A DNA stretch of 64,000 nt from an uncultured Draconibacterium sp. (lineage in GTDB: Bacteria > Bacteroidota > Bacteroidia > Bacteroidales > Prolixibacteraceae): the NCBI GenBank assembly GCA_947492175.1, contig CANLMQ010000011.1, positions 131,562 to 195,561 of the forward strand. Reading direction: 5' to 3'. Under the pieces are notes generated by a model. That model made no database searches and was not told the DNA's origin. It saw only the letters and a program-made list of their open reading frames with translations. Shown in pieces: positions 42,901 through 52,305 of this stretch. Every line of letters begins with the position of its first letter. Within the stretch, counting starts at the first letter, position 1. A program made the translations under genes and the position numbers.

Positions 42901-43378
42901 TATACCAAAACAAAAAGGACTTTTTCTCGATCGCGACGGAACCATAAACGTTGAAAAAAATTACGTATATAAAATTGAAGATTTTGAATTCCAACCGGGT
43001 ATTTTTGAGTTAATCAGGAAATATCAGTCGAAAGACTTTCTTATTTTTATTGTTACAAACCAATCGGGAATTGCACGGGGATTATATACCGAAAAAGATT
43101 TTGAGATTTTAAACAAGTGGATGCTGGCTAAATTCAGAGAAGAAGGAATAAAAATAACCAAAGTCTGTTTTTGTCCTCATCACCCGGAATTTACCGGAGA
43201 ATGTAACTGCCGCAAGCCTTTACCCGGTATGATTCTCAATACAATAGAACAATTTAATATTAGCCCTGTTAAATCTGTGTTGATTGGCGATAAAAAAAGA
43301 GATATTTTAGCGGGTAGAAATGCAGGGATAGGAAAGAATTTATATATTCAAAACCTTTTAACTGAAGGTATTTTTTAA
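42893..43378 (+). CDS. gmhB: D,D-heptose 1,7-bisphosphate phosphatase
   Basis: A 161-residue HAD phosphatase. It starts at the ATG overlapping the gmhA stop; a TTG 21 bases upstream is less likely. The HAD motifs are GLFLDRDGTIN (nucleophile and acid Asp), IVTNQSGIARG, and IGDKKRDILAGRNAG. The zinc-loop CFCPHHPEFTGECNCRKPLPGM, with its Cys and His ligands, is specific for GmhB and related histidinol-phosphate phosphatases. Adjacency to gmhA decides in favour of heptose metabolism. rel follows after 19 bases. Confidence 0.92.
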   Translation: MNNIPKQKGLFLDRDGTINVEKNYVYKIEDFEFQPGIFELIRKYQSKDFLIFIVTNQSGIARGLYTEKDFEILNKWMLAKFREEGIKITKVCFCPHHPEFTGECNCRKPLPGMILNTIEQFNISPVKSVLIGDKKRDILAGRNAGIGKNLYIQNLLTEGIF

Positions 43379-43397
43379 AGCAATAGGGGGAGAATAC

Positions 43398-45632
43398 GTG
43401 CAGCACTTTACACAGGCAGAAATAAGACAAATAGAAGACCGTTACCAGGATTTCTTAAAGGTAATTAAGAATAAGTTTGATGAAGGACGGTTGGCCAGGA
43501 TCGAAAAAGCATTCCGCTTTTCGAATGCAGCACACCACGGAATTAAACGAAAATCAGGCGAGCCATTTATTATTCATCCCATTTCGGTAGCTAAAATTGT
43601 AGCTGTTGACCTGGGACTTGGAGCCACCTCAATTGTTGTGGCACTTCTCCACGATGTTGTTGAAGATACCGACTACCGTCTTTCCGACATAGAAAATATG
43701 TTTGGAAATCGCGTGGCCAGAATCGTTGATGGATTAACCAAACTTTCAGGAGATTTTGATTCGCGACATGCACTCACCCTAAAAAAAATGCTAATGACCC
43801 TTTCAGACGATGTGAGGGTTATTCTAATTAAAATTGCCGACCGCCTACACAATATGCGTACATTGGAATCGATGCCGGCGCATAAAAAAATAAAAATAGC
43901 AGGCGAAACCTTATTTCTATACGTCCCGCTGGCACACCGCCTGGGGCTTCACGCCATAAAAAGCGAACTCGAAGAACTCAGTTTTAAACACAAACATCCC
44001 GAAGAATACAATCAAATTCTTTACTTGCTGCATAACCAGGAAGAACAACGAAATTACCTGGTTAATGAATTCATACAACCCATTATTCAGAAATTAAAAG
44101 AAGAAAACCTCGATTGTACGGTAACACACCGCTTAAAAACCAGCTATTCAATTTGGCAGAAAATGCAAAAAAAATCGGTTTCTTTCAGCGAAGTTTACGA
44201 TTTGCTTGCCATACGAATTGTTGTTAATTCGAAACCGGATATTTCTGAAAAACGACAGTGTTTTGATGTGCTTTCGATTGTAACAGATATTTACAAACCA
44301 AAACCTGACCGAATACGCGATTGGATTACTACTCCAAAGGCAAACGGATACGAATCATTACACGTTACTGTAATGGGGCCACAGGGTAAATGGGTGGAAG
44401 TTCAAATCAGAACCGACAGAATGGATGATGTAGCCGAGCATGGTTTTGCAGCCCACTATCGTTACAAAGATATCCGTAACTTTGAAAACGAATTAGATCC
44501 CTGGATCGAACAAATCAGAGAGTTACTGCAAAGTACCGATGCCGATGCTTTTGAATTTCTTGATGAGTTTAAACTCAACCTGTTTTCTTCGGAGATTAAT
44601 GTTTTTACACCAAAAGGCGATATGTATTCGCTACCAACAGGTGCATCGGTTCTCGATTTTGCATACGAAATTCACACAGAACTGGGCAACAAGTGTATCG
44701 GTGCAAAAATAAATTTGAAGCTGGTTCCGCTGAGTCATGTTCTTCAAAACGGCGATCAGGTAGAAATTCTTACGTCCGAAAATCAATCGCCAAAACTCGA
44801 ATGGCTTAAGTTTACTTCTTCGGCCAAAGCCCGGGGTAAAATTAAAAATGCCTTTAAACAGGAAAAAAGCAGGCATACTGAAAAAGGGAAGAAAATAATA
44901 GAAGAAGCTTTTTTTAAAATTAAAGCACCTCTTACTTCAAACAGCCTGAAAAAAATTACCGCACATTTTAATTTGAACAATAAAGAGCAACTTTATTCCG
45001 AACTCGGAATGGGATTTCTCAACCTTGATAATCTGAAAGAAATTATAGGAAAGAAATCGGAAAACAAACTGGTAAAATACTGGAACATTACCTTTGGTGG
45101 AGGCGGTAAGAAAAAAGAAGAAGATACCGGAGTTGAAGCAGATACAAACACCACTAAAAAAATTGATAAGAAGAAAACGTTTCTGTTAAAAGAAAACCAG
45201 GACAACATAACTTTTTCGCTGGCCAAATGCTGTAAACCGATACCCGGCGAACAGGTAGTTGGCTATTTAAGTTCCGACGAACATGTTGTAATTCACAAAA
45301 CTGAATGCCACGTACTGGAACGATTTATTGCCAACCAGGGCGAAAAGATAATAAGAGCCGAATGGACCAAATTTAAGCGCCAGTCGTACCTTACTCGTTT
45401 AAACCTTGAAGGTTTCGATCGATTAGGAATTGTAAACGAAGTAACAACCGTAATTTCGAAAGTGCACAACATTAATATGCGCTCTGTAAAATTCGATACG
45501 CACGACGGGATTTTCCAGGGCGATTTATTTTTATACATCCACAATACAGACGATTTAAACAATTTAATTACACGTTTAAAAACAATTAAAGGAATCGACA
45601 ATGTCTCCCGAATCGAAAACCTGAATGATTAA
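43398..45632 (+). CDS. Bifunctional (p)ppGpp synthetase/hydrolase, RelA/SpoT family
   Basis: A 744-residue stringent-response enzyme. It starts at GTG 43398, preceded by an AGGGGGAG that could serve as a ribosome-binding site. Domains in order: HD hydrolase (about 45-150) with the intact HDVVEDT motif (His85-Asp86, Glu89-Asp90); synthetase (about 230-350) with DRIRDWITTPKANGYESLH, in which Arg305-Ile-Arg-Asp308 corresponds to the R-x-K-D form of bifunctional enzymes, not the E-x-D-D of synthetase-only RelA; TGS (about 395-460) starting at INVFTPKGD; a helical and a CxxC-containing region (LAKCCKPIPGEQ); and an ACT domain at the end. Placed last in the miaA-gmhB gene run. Confidence 0.94.
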   Translation: MQHFTQAEIRQIEDRYQDFLKVIKNKFDEGRLARIEKAFRFSNAAHHGIKRKSGEPFIIHPISVAKIVAVDLGLGATSIVVALLHDVVEDTDYRLSDIENMFGNRVARIVDGLTKLSGDFDSRHALTLKKMLMTLSDDVRVILIKIADRLHNMRTLESMPAHKKIKIAGETLFLYVPLAHRLGLHAIKSELEELSFKHKHPEEYNQILYLLHNQEEQRNYLVNEFIQPIIQKLKEENLDCTVTHRLKTSYSIWQKMQKKSVSFSEVYDLLAIRIVVNSKPDISEKRQCFDVLSIVTDIYKPKPDRIRDWITTPKANGYESLHVTVMGPQGKWVEVQIRTDRMDDVAEHGFAAHYRYKDIRNFENELDPWIEQIRELLQSTDADAFEFLDEFKLNLFSSEINVFTPKGDMYSLPTGASVLDFAYEIHTELGNKCIGAKINLKLVPLSHVLQNGDQVEILTSENQSPKLEWLKFTSSAKARGKIKNAFKQEKSRHTEKGKKIIEEAFFKIKAPLTSNSLKKITAHFNLNNKEQLYSELGMGFLNLDNLKEIIGKKSENKLVKYWNITFGGGGKKKEEDTGVEADTNTTKKIDKKKTFLLKENQDNITFSLAKCCKPIPGEQVVGYLSSDEHVVIHKTECHVLERFIANQGEKIIRAEWTKFKRQSYLTRLNLEGFDRLGIVNEVTTVISKVHNINMRSVKFDTHDGIFQGDLFLYIHNTDDLNNLITRLKTIKGIDNVSRIENLND

Positions 45633-45666
45633 TTTATATTCATTCTAAAAAAATAAAAAAAAGTTA

Positions 45667-45674
45667 TATTTTTG
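45667..45674 (+). promoter_or_regulatory. -7 box of the fur-like gene
   Basis: TATTTTTG, an exact TAnnTTTG match, 23 bases before the start. The upstream 30 bases are A-rich with no TTTG. Confidence 0.5.
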
Positions 45675-45697
45675 CTCTATTTAAAATTGGTTTAATT

Positions 45698-46141
45698 ATG
45701 AATAGCCAGAAGACCCGAGAGACTGTAAGGAATATGTTCACCGAATACCTGGAGAAGAACGGACACCGGAAAACTCCGGAAAGATTTGCAATACTTGATG
45801 AAATTTATTGCCGCGAAGGACACTTCGACATTGAGTCGCTTTATGTTTCAATGAAGAACAATAATTACCGTGTAAGTCGTGCTACACTCTATAATACAAT
45901 TGATTTACTGCTCGATTGTAAATTGGTAGTTAAACACCAGTTTGGTAAAAATATTGCCCAATTCGAAAAAGCATTTGCCACGCTGCAACACGATCATCTG
46001 ATTGATACCACCAACGGTACAGTTGTTGAATTTTACGATCCGCGTATTCGTGAAATTATTGAAGATGCCTGCCAGAAAAACAATTTTAAGCTTTCGCATC
46101 ATACGCTGTATATTTACGGAGAAACAACAAACAAAGAATAA
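45698..46141 (+). CDS. Fur-family metal-responsive repressor lacking structural-zinc cysteines
   Basis: A 147-residue regulator. The winged helix occupies about 20-85: RKTPERFAILDEIY, GHFDIESLYVSMK, and the recognition helix in RVSRATLYNTIDLLLD. The dimerisation domain keeps candidate metal ligands His42, His98-Asp99-His100, Glu111 and His134/His135. The paired CxxC motifs that hold structural zinc in most Fur proteins are absent: after HDHL the sequence reads IDTTNGTVVEF, and the C-terminus is GETTNKE. It may therefore fold without zinc, as some Fur relatives do, or sense a different signal. It has its own promoter box and terminator. Confidence 0.87.
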   Translation: MNSQKTRETVRNMFTEYLEKNGHRKTPERFAILDEIYCREGHFDIESLYVSMKNNNYRVSRATLYNTIDLLLDCKLVVKHQFGKNIAQFEKAFATLQHDHLIDTTNGTVVEFYDPRIREIIEDACQKNNFKLSHHTLYIYGETTNKE

Positions 46142-46165
46142 AATAATTCATTCTTAATATTATAT

Positions 46166-46194
46166 AAAATCCTCTATCAAAGAGGATTTTTTTT
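46166..46194 (+). terminator. Intrinsic terminator after the fur-like gene
   Basis: Perfect 10-bp arms AAAATCCTCT/AGAGGATTTT around a 5-nt loop, followed by TTTT. Confidence 0.9.
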
Positions 46195-46309
46195 GTCTGC
46201 GAATTAAAATTATTACTACTTTTAACTGGTTAATGGAAAGCCGTGAAAGGTTAATCATTATGGTTAAAATTTCGCGGTTTTGTGTGTAAAATAAAAATCA
46301 AAATTCAAG

Positions 46310-47587
46310 ATGAAGGTAGATGTATTGTTGGGCCTCCAATGGGGCGACGAGGGAAAAGGTAAGATTGTTGATGTTTTAACTCCGAAATATGATGTTATTT
46401 CCCGTTTTCAAGGTGGCCCCAATGCCGGTCACACACTTGAATTCAACAATATCAAACATGTGCTGCATACCATTCCTTCCGGAATATTTCAGGGTGATAA
46501 AGTCAATATTATTGGAAACGGAGTAGTTATCGACCCAATAATATTTAAAAAGGAAATTGAAAGTCTGAATAAAATTGGGGTAGATATTTCTAAAAAACTT
46601 TATGTTTCGAAAAAGGCCCACATGATTCTTCCGACTCACAAAATTTTGGATGCTGCTTCTGAAGCAAAAAAAGGTGATTCTAAAATTGGTTCAACATTAA
46701 AAGGAATTGGTCCTACTTACAAAGATAAAATTGGTCGCGACGGATTACGCGTAGGAGACTTACTTCATAACTTTGAAGAGAAATACACTACTCGCATTGA
46801 AAACCACAAGGTAATGCTTACTGAATTTTTCAAATTCGATTACCAGACTTTGCTTGACGAGTGCGAAAAAGAATGGTTTGAAGGCGTTGAGGTTCTAAAA
46901 TCATTCCAGATTGTAGATAGCGAGCACATGATTAACAAAGCCTTAAAAGAAGAAAAATCGGTGTTGGCAGAAGGCGCTCAGGGAACTTTACTGGATATTG
47001 ATTTTGGTTCGTACCCGTTTGTTACCAGCTCGAATACAATTAGTGCAGGAGCTTGTACCGGCTTGGGAATTGCACCAAAAACCATCGGAAATGTATTTGG
47101 CATTTTTAAAGCTTATTGTACCCGCGTTGGAATGGGCCCATTTCCGACTGAATTATTCGACGAAACAGGGACCAAATTACGTGATGCCGGTAACGAGTAT
47201 GGTTCAACCACCGGTCGTCCGCGTCGTTGTGGATGGCTCGATTTAGTTGCCTTAAAATATTCAGTAATGCTAAATGGTGTTACAGAGCTAATTATGATGA
47301 AAGCCGATGTGCTCGACGATTTCGATGTTATAAAGATATGTGTAGGTTACGAAATTGACGGCGAAGTTGTGGAACATTTCCCATTCGAGTTGAATGATGA
47401 TGTTAAACCGGTTTACGTAGAACTTCCGGGTTGGAAAACTGATTTAACTTCCATAAAAGATCAAAATGAATTTCCTGAAGAATTGAACAACTACATTAGT
47501 TTTATTGAAGACGAAATGGAGATTCCGGTATCGATAGCATCGGTCGGCCCAAATCGTGCACAAACAATTTTCCTTGAAAAAGAATAA
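46310..47587 (+). CDS. purA: Adenylosuccinate synthetase
   Basis: A 425-residue enzyme joining IMP and aspartate with GTP, the first committed step to AMP. The N-terminal GLQWGDEGKGKIVDVL holds the catalytic Asp and GTP loop; GGPNAGHT, STLKGIGPTYKDKIGRDGLRV, EGAQGTLLDIDFGSYPFVTSSN and TTGRPRRCGWLD are all intact. Length is normal. Placement after a fur-like gene recurs in Bacteroidota, but each has its own terminator here, so they are separate units. Confidence 0.97.
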   Translation: MKVDVLLGLQWGDEGKGKIVDVLTPKYDVISRFQGGPNAGHTLEFNNIKHVLHTIPSGIFQGDKVNIIGNGVVIDPIIFKKEIESLNKIGVDISKKLYVSKKAHMILPTHKILDAASEAKKGDSKIGSTLKGIGPTYKDKIGRDGLRVGDLLHNFEEKYTTRIENHKVMLTEFFKFDYQTLLDECEKEWFEGVEVLKSFQIVDSEHMINKALKEEKSVLAEGAQGTLLDIDFGSYPFVTSSNTISAGACTGLGIAPKTIGNVFGIFKAYCTRVGMGPFPTELFDETGTKLRDAGNEYGSTTGRPRRCGWLDLVALKYSVMLNGVTELIMMKADVLDDFDVIKICVGYEIDGEVVEHFPFELNDDVKPVYVELPGWKTDLTSIKDQNEFPEELNNYISFIEDEMEIPVSIASVGPNRAQTIFLEKE

Positions 47588-47608
47588 TATAAGAAATTGA
47601 ATATATAG

Positions 47609-47642
47609 AAAAACGTCGCTCATGTTCGGGCGACGTTTTTTT
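47609..47642 (+). terminator. Intrinsic terminator after purA
   Basis: Perfect 11-bp arms (AAAAACGTCGC and its complement) around a 10-nt loop, with a T-run at the end. Confidence 0.9.
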
Positions 47643-47789
47643 ATACCATAACTTGCTAAAACCAAAGATTAACGATTCTCCTTCCAATAAAAGATACACT
47701 ATAAAAATTTATTTCAATAAAAATTGAACAAGATTAAGATTAAAAGTATTTCTTAACTATCTTTAAGCAATTCCATTTTTGAGTTGGTG

Positions 47790-49217
47790 ATGATACAATT
47801 TGGCACAGAAAAATTAGGCCTTCACACTGATTTCTATGAGTTAACTATGGCTCAGGGATATTTTTATTCCAATAAAAAAGATCAGAAAGTAACTTTCGAC
47901 TATTTTTTCAGAGAAAACCCATACAAAGGTGGATTTACCGTTTTTGCCGGATCGCAGGATTTCGTTGAGCTACTCTCCGATTTTACTTTTAGTCCATCCG
48001 ACATCGATTTTTTAAAAGAACAGGGATTTCGGTCAGAGTTCCTGAACTACCTGAAAGAATTCCGATTTAAAGGAACTATTGCCAGTGTAAAAGAGGGAGA
48101 AATTGTTTTTCCGAACGAACCACTAATGAGTGTAAAAGGGAACATTATTGAATGCCAACTCATTGAAAGTTTTTTACTGAACATACTTAACTTTGAATCA
48201 TTAATCGCGACCAAGGCATTTCGAATAAAACTTATTTCGGGCAAAAAACTCTTTGCCGATTTTGGCTTACGTCGTGCCCATGGTTTTGGAGCAATCCATG
48301 CAAGTCGTGCAGCAGCTATTGGGGGTGCCAGTTCAACGTCAAACGTACTTGCCGGAAAGCTGTTCAATATTCCGGTTTCGGGAACAATGGCACACAGCTG
48401 GATACAAAGTTTCGATAACGAACTGGACGCATTCAGAGCTTTTGCTAAGGTACACCCTTTTAATACAACTTTACTTGTAGATACTTATAATACGCTTACA
48501 TCAGGAGTTCCAAATGCCATTATTGTCGGAAACGAAATGAAGGCAAATGGGCATAAACTTAATGCCATTCGATTAGACAGCGGCGACCTCGCCTACCTCA
48601 GTAAAAAAGCACGAAAAATGCTGGATGATGCCGGTCTGAACGATGTACAAATAATTGCTTCGAACCAACTGAATGAATTTGTTATTAAAACATTATTGCG
48701 CGACCAGAATGCAACAATCGACGGTTTTGGCATTGGTACAGAAATGATTACCGGGAAAGCAGATGCAGCTCTTGGAGGAGTGTACAAACTTTCAGAAATT
48801 GATCATCAACCTAAAATGAAATTCTCTGAAAATGTTGAAAAAACAACACTTCCGGGAGCCAAACAGCTCATCCGCTATTTTGATGAAGACGGATGTTTTT
48901 TTAGAGATGGTATTCTATTGGAAGATGAAAGTCCTGAGTCGGTAAAAACAATCTATCACCGTGTTTATTCTGAAAAGAAGACAACGGTGGCAGGTCTAAA
49001 ACAAGAAAGTTTATTTGAAGAAATTGTTGTAAACGGAGTACCAAAGCTAAAAATGCAAACTCCGGAAGAAATACATAATTATCTTCAGTCGCGATCGGAT
49101 AAACTTCCGAATGAACACAAACGATTTATTAGTCCCCACATTTATAAGGTTGGGATCTCCAACAAATTAATGAAAACCCGGAACGCATTAACAAAAAAGT
49201 TAATTACGTTACATTAA
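47790..49217 (+). CDS. pncB: Nicotinate phosphoribosyltransferase
   Basis: A 475-residue NAD-salvage enzyme forming nicotinate mononucleotide from nicotinate and PRPP. ATG 47790 is chosen over TTG and GTG codons directly upstream. LHTDFYELTMAQGYF, the FGLRRAHGFGAIHASRAA segment and MAHSWIQSFDNELDAFRAFA, plus the phosphate-binding AIRLDSGDLAYLSKKAR and DGFGIGTEMI, identify the family. The next gene begins 6 bases later, so the two share a transcript, although no metabolic link is obvious. Confidence 0.92.
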   Translation: MIQFGTEKLGLHTDFYELTMAQGYFYSNKKDQKVTFDYFFRENPYKGGFTVFAGSQDFVELLSDFTFSPSDIDFLKEQGFRSEFLNYLKEFRFKGTIASVKEGEIVFPNEPLMSVKGNIIECQLIESFLLNILNFESLIATKAFRIKLISGKKLFADFGLRRAHGFGAIHASRAAAIGGASSTSNVLAGKLFNIPVSGTMAHSWIQSFDNELDAFRAFAKVHPFNTTLLVDTYNTLTSGVPNAIIVGNEMKANGHKLNAIRLDSGDLAYLSKKARKMLDDAGLNDVQIIASNQLNEFVIKTLLRDQNATIDGFGIGTEMITGKADAALGGVYKLSEIDHQPKMKFSENVEKTTLPGAKQLIRYFDEDGCFFRDGILLEDESPESVKTIYHRVYSEKKTTVAGLKQESLFEEIVVNGVPKLKMQTPEEIHNYLQSRSDKLPNEHKRFISPHIYKVGISNKLMKTRNALTKKLITLH

Positions 49218-49223
49218 TTTGAA

Positions 49224-50324
49224 ATGCTTGAAATACAAAAACCGACATTGGTAATTGACAAGGAAATTTGTTTGCAGAACATTGAACAAATGGTTCAAAA
49301 AGCTGCAAAATATAATTTGCGATTCCGTCCTCATTTTAAAACGCATCAATCTGCCCAGGTTGGCGAATGGTTTAAACTCTACGGAGTTGAAGCCATTACT
49401 GTTTCCTCGGTACAAATGGCTGAATATTTTGCCGCCCATGGATGGGAAGATATTACCATTGCCTTTTCGCTGAATATTCTGGAGATTGAAAATATTAACC
49501 GGCTTGCCGCTTCAATAAAACTGAATGTTCTGATTGAGAGCAGGGAAACTGCAGAGATGCTGGCAGAAAAGGCTTCGTCATCTTTGGGCGTATATATAAA
49601 AATAGATACCGGCTACAACAGAACCGGTCTTCCTTCTTCACGAACAAGTACCATTGATTCTATCATCGAAATACTCGGCTCTAATAAAAAACTGGCTCTA
49701 AAAGGGTTTTTAACTCATACTGGACACACCTACCAGGCAAAATCAACAAACGAAATTTTTAGCCGGCATTTTGATGCTTTGCTAAAATTACGCTCGCTGA
49801 AAAACCGTTATAAAAACCAATTTCCAAATATTGAAATCAGCATGGGAGACACACCTTCAGCCACTATCTGTGGAAATTTTGAAGGTGTAGATGAACTGCG
49901 TCCCGGAAATTTTGTTTTTTACGATTTAATGCAACATAGCCTGGGGGTTTGCGAAATGGAAAATATAGCTGTTAAAATGGTCTGCCCGGTTGTGGCCAAA
50001 CACATCTCGCGAAACGAAATAATTATTTATGGCGGAGCAGCGCATTTTTCAAAAGATACTGTTCTCAATACCGATGGGAAACAATTATTTGGCCGAATAA
50101 TTATTCAGCACGAAGGAGAAAAAGTATTACTTGACACCAAAAATTACCTCTCGAAACTTTCGCAGGAACACGGCACACTAAAAGTAACACCTACAAATTT
50201 AAAGCTTATAAATATTGGTGATTTAGTTGAAATAATTCCGGTGCATTCTTGTCTCACAGCCAACCTGATGGGACACATGCGAACAAGCGATGGTGAACTG
50301 ATTAAAATGATGCCTAAATACTAA
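49224..50324 (+). CDS. D-threonine aldolase / D-serine dehydratase-like PLP enzyme
   Basis: A 366-residue fold-type III (alanine racemase-like) enzyme. The PLP lysine is Lys39 in RFRPHFKTHQS, the typical context for D-threonine aldolases and eukaryote-type D-serine dehydratases. VYIKIDTGYNRTG and GDTPSATICGNFEGVDELRPGNFVFYDLMQ line the cofactor site. The C-terminal metal site His341-x-Cys343 in IPVHSCLTANL is present, arguing for a metal-dependent lyase. The substrate is a D-beta-hydroxy amino acid, but which one cannot be decided. Confidence 0.87.
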   Translation: MLEIQKPTLVIDKEICLQNIEQMVQKAAKYNLRFRPHFKTHQSAQVGEWFKLYGVEAITVSSVQMAEYFAAHGWEDITIAFSLNILEIENINRLAASIKLNVLIESRETAEMLAEKASSSLGVYIKIDTGYNRTGLPSSRTSTIDSIIEILGSNKKLALKGFLTHTGHTYQAKSTNEIFSRHFDALLKLRSLKNRYKNQFPNIEISMGDTPSATICGNFEGVDELRPGNFVFYDLMQHSLGVCEMENIAVKMVCPVVAKHISRNEIIIYGGAAHFSKDTVLNTDGKQLFGRIIIQHEGEKVLLDTKNYLSKLSQEHGTLKVTPTNLKLINIGDLVEIIPVHSCLTANLMGHMRTSDGELIKMMPKY

Positions 50325-50393
50325 ATTGTTGGAAGCAAGAAGCTGGGAGTTTGAAGTACAGATAAGAGGATAAAAACGATAAGAGTTAAGTCA

Positions 50394-50564
50394 CTATTTT
50401 CTTTTCCTGTTTTTCCACAGAACAATAAACATTGAAGAAATAAGACAAACATTCGCAAGGTTTATCATCCAAAAACCTTTGTTCCATTCCTCGTTAAAAA
50501 GAAAGTTGGCAACAATTAAAAGGCTACATGCTGTTATCAGCAAAATTGATAGATTCTTATTCAT
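50394..50564 (-). CDS. Small two-helix membrane protein, 56 residues
   Basis: A short gene read from ATG at 50564 to TAG at 50394. The product has two hydrophobic helices (LSILLITACSLLIVANFLF and MINLANVCLISSMFIVLW) separated by a charged NEEWNKG turn, and a strongly basic C-terminus KNRKRK, which suggests that both ends face the cytoplasm. I do not recognise the family. It starts only 8 bases beyond the pepD terminator on the same strand, so it may depend on readthrough from pepD or use an unrecognised promoter. A Cys within the first helix is not in a lipobox. Confidence 0.55.
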   Translation of the reverse strand: MNKNLSILLITACSLLIVANFLFNEEWNKGFWMINLANVCLISSMFIVLWKNRKRK

Positions 50565-50571
50565 TTCGATA

Positions 50572-50602
50572 TAAAAAAAGCCGGCAATTCTTTACCGGCT
50601 TT
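50572..50602 (-). terminator. Intrinsic terminator after pepD
   Basis: On the minus strand arms AAAGCCGG/CCGGCTTT are followed by seven T. It lies between pepD and the 56-residue protein gene. Confidence 0.85.
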
Positions 50603-50657
50603 GTACTATTTTCCACTTATGTTATGATATGAAATCATATTATAAGTTATTTATCGT

Positions 50658-52118
50658 CTATTTTAAAGGTATATTCTCCAATGTTAGCTTCAGGAACTCC
50701 CAGAATTTTTCAACTGTTTCTATGTTAACTTTTTCATCGGGAGAATGTGGAAAACGAATGGTTGGCCCAAAAGAAATCATATCCCAGTGAGGATAGTTTT
50801 GTGCCAAAATACCACATTCCAATCCGGCATGAATGGCCATAATTTTTGGAATTTTTCCCCATTTGTCGTTGTAAACGTTTTGCATGGTTTTCAGGATAGG
50901 AGAATCCATGTTTGGTTTCCATCCCGGGTAAGTACCGGTGAAAGTAATTTCAGCTCCGGCAAGTTCAAAAACAGCCTTTAAACGTGATGCCAATTCTGCT
51001 TTTGCTGTATCAACCGAGCTACGCATTAAACAACCTCCATTGATGGTTTTGCTTTCTGCATCAGACTTAAACAGGGCCAGGTTGGTCGATGTTTCTACCA
51101 GCCCCTCCATGCTGTCGCTCATTCGGATTACTCCATTCGGACAAGCTACAATTGCTGCCGTTACTTTTGCCTGTGTTTCTGCATCGATTAAAGCAGCTGG
51201 CAATTCTGCTGCTTCAACAGCGATATTCATATCCGGTTCGGTAGCCGAAAGTTCCGCTTTCACATCACTTGAGATTTCCTCAACCAATGCAATAAAATCG
51301 GCAGCTTTCGCTTCTTCTACCACGAGTACACCAAAGGCCTCGCGTGGGATAGCATTACGCAAACTACCACCATCGATACTTGCCAAACGAACACCTAAAT
51401 TATTTGCGGCATTAATAATCCGAAAGAAAGTTTTAATTGCATTTCCACGTCCGCGAATAATATCCATTCCCGAGTGGCCGCCTTTCATTCCGGTAACACT
51501 TAATTTTAGTGCGATAAATCCAACCGGAACTTCGTCTTCGGTATACGAAAAAGTAATATTGGCATCTTCGCCACCAGCACAGCCTACATACAACTCTCCT
51601 TCGTCTTCCGAGTCAGTGTTAATCAAAATATCAGCGTCAAGCAAACCGCCTTTTAAACCGTTTGCACCGTCCATACCTGTTTCTTCGGTAGCAGTAAGAA
51701 GTACCTCAACCGGTCCGTGTTTTAATGTTTTTGATGCCAAAACCGCCATGGCTGCAGAAACTCCTATTCCATTATCAGCTCCAAGAGTAGTACCATTTGC
51801 TGTTACCCAGTCGCCATCCACATAAGCTTCAATCGGATCGGCTTGAAAGTCGTGTTTCTTATCGCTGTTTTTTTGCGGAACCATATCAAGGTGTCCCTGC
51901 ATAACAATGGTTTTGCGGTTCTCCATTCCGGGAGTGGCCGGCTTCTTTATAATAACATTGCCTACCTCATCCTTAATGGTTTCCAAACCTAAATCCTTAC
52001 CAAACTTTACAGCCCAGTCCTGAATTTGAGCTTCATGTTTCGATGGTCGTGGTATTTGAAGCATTTGATCAAAAACACTCCAAACTTCTGTTGGTTGAAT
52101 ATTTTTTATTTCTGACAT
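50658..52118 (-). CDS. pepD: Aminoacyl-histidine dipeptidase (M20/PepD)
   Basis: A 486-residue zinc dipeptidase that splits Xaa-His and other dipeptides in the cytoplasm. The metal site is marked by MQGHLDMVPQKNSD, GADNGIGVSAAMAVL and TATEETGMDGANGL, with the catalytic Glu pair in ATEETG. A lid domain with MKGGHSGMDIIRGRGNAIK lies in the middle. IHAGLECGIL near the C-terminus completes the site. Length matches the family. The next gene upstream on this strand is an MFS carrier; the two may serve peptide use together, though the 205-base space holds a hairpin. Confidence 0.95.
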   Translation of the reverse strand: MSEIKNIQPTEVWSVFDQMLQIPRPSKHEAQIQDWAVKFGKDLGLETIKDEVGNVIIKKPATPGMENRKTIVMQGHLDMVPQKNSDKKHDFQADPIEAYVDGDWVTANGTTLGADNGIGVSAAMAVLASKTLKHGPVEVLLTATEETGMDGANGLKGGLLDADILINTDSEDEGELYVGCAGGEDANITFSYTEDEVPVGFIALKLSVTGMKGGHSGMDIIRGRGNAIKTFFRIINAANNLGVRLASIDGGSLRNAIPREAFGVLVVEEAKAADFIALVEEISSDVKAELSATEPDMNIAVEAAELPAALIDAETQAKVTAAIVACPNGVIRMSDSMEGLVETSTNLALFKSDAESKTINGGCLMRSSVDTAKAELASRLKAVFELAGAEITFTGTYPGWKPNMDSPILKTMQNVYNDKWGKIPKIMAIHAGLECGILAQNYPHWDMISFGPTIRFPHSPDEKVNIETVEKFWEFLKLTLENIPLK

Positions 52119-52263
52119 GTATTATAATAATTTAGTTGGAAGACGGAAGCACGAGGCTAGAAGAAGAAAATCGAAATCGTGAAACCGAAGTCCTAAGTTT
52201 ATTTGTTTGTCTAACATAAAATGCTGCAATTTGTTGTGCAATTTCAGCATTAAATTTTGTTAA

Positions 52264-52305
52264 AATCGGGAAGCATAAAGTATACTCTCTTCCTGCTTCC
52301 CGATT
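52264..52305 (-). terminator. Stem-loop after the MFS gene
   Basis: Perfect 11-bp arms AATCGGGAAGC/GCTTCCCGATT around a 20-nt loop. On the minus strand it is followed by TTTAACAAAA, only a modest T-tract. Confidence 0.55.

Noticed and set aside
50938..51825. Long plus-strand open frame of 295 codons opposite pepD
   Set aside because: It is the antisense shadow of a clearly recognised M20 peptidase, is Ser/Ala/Pro-rich and shows no domain.
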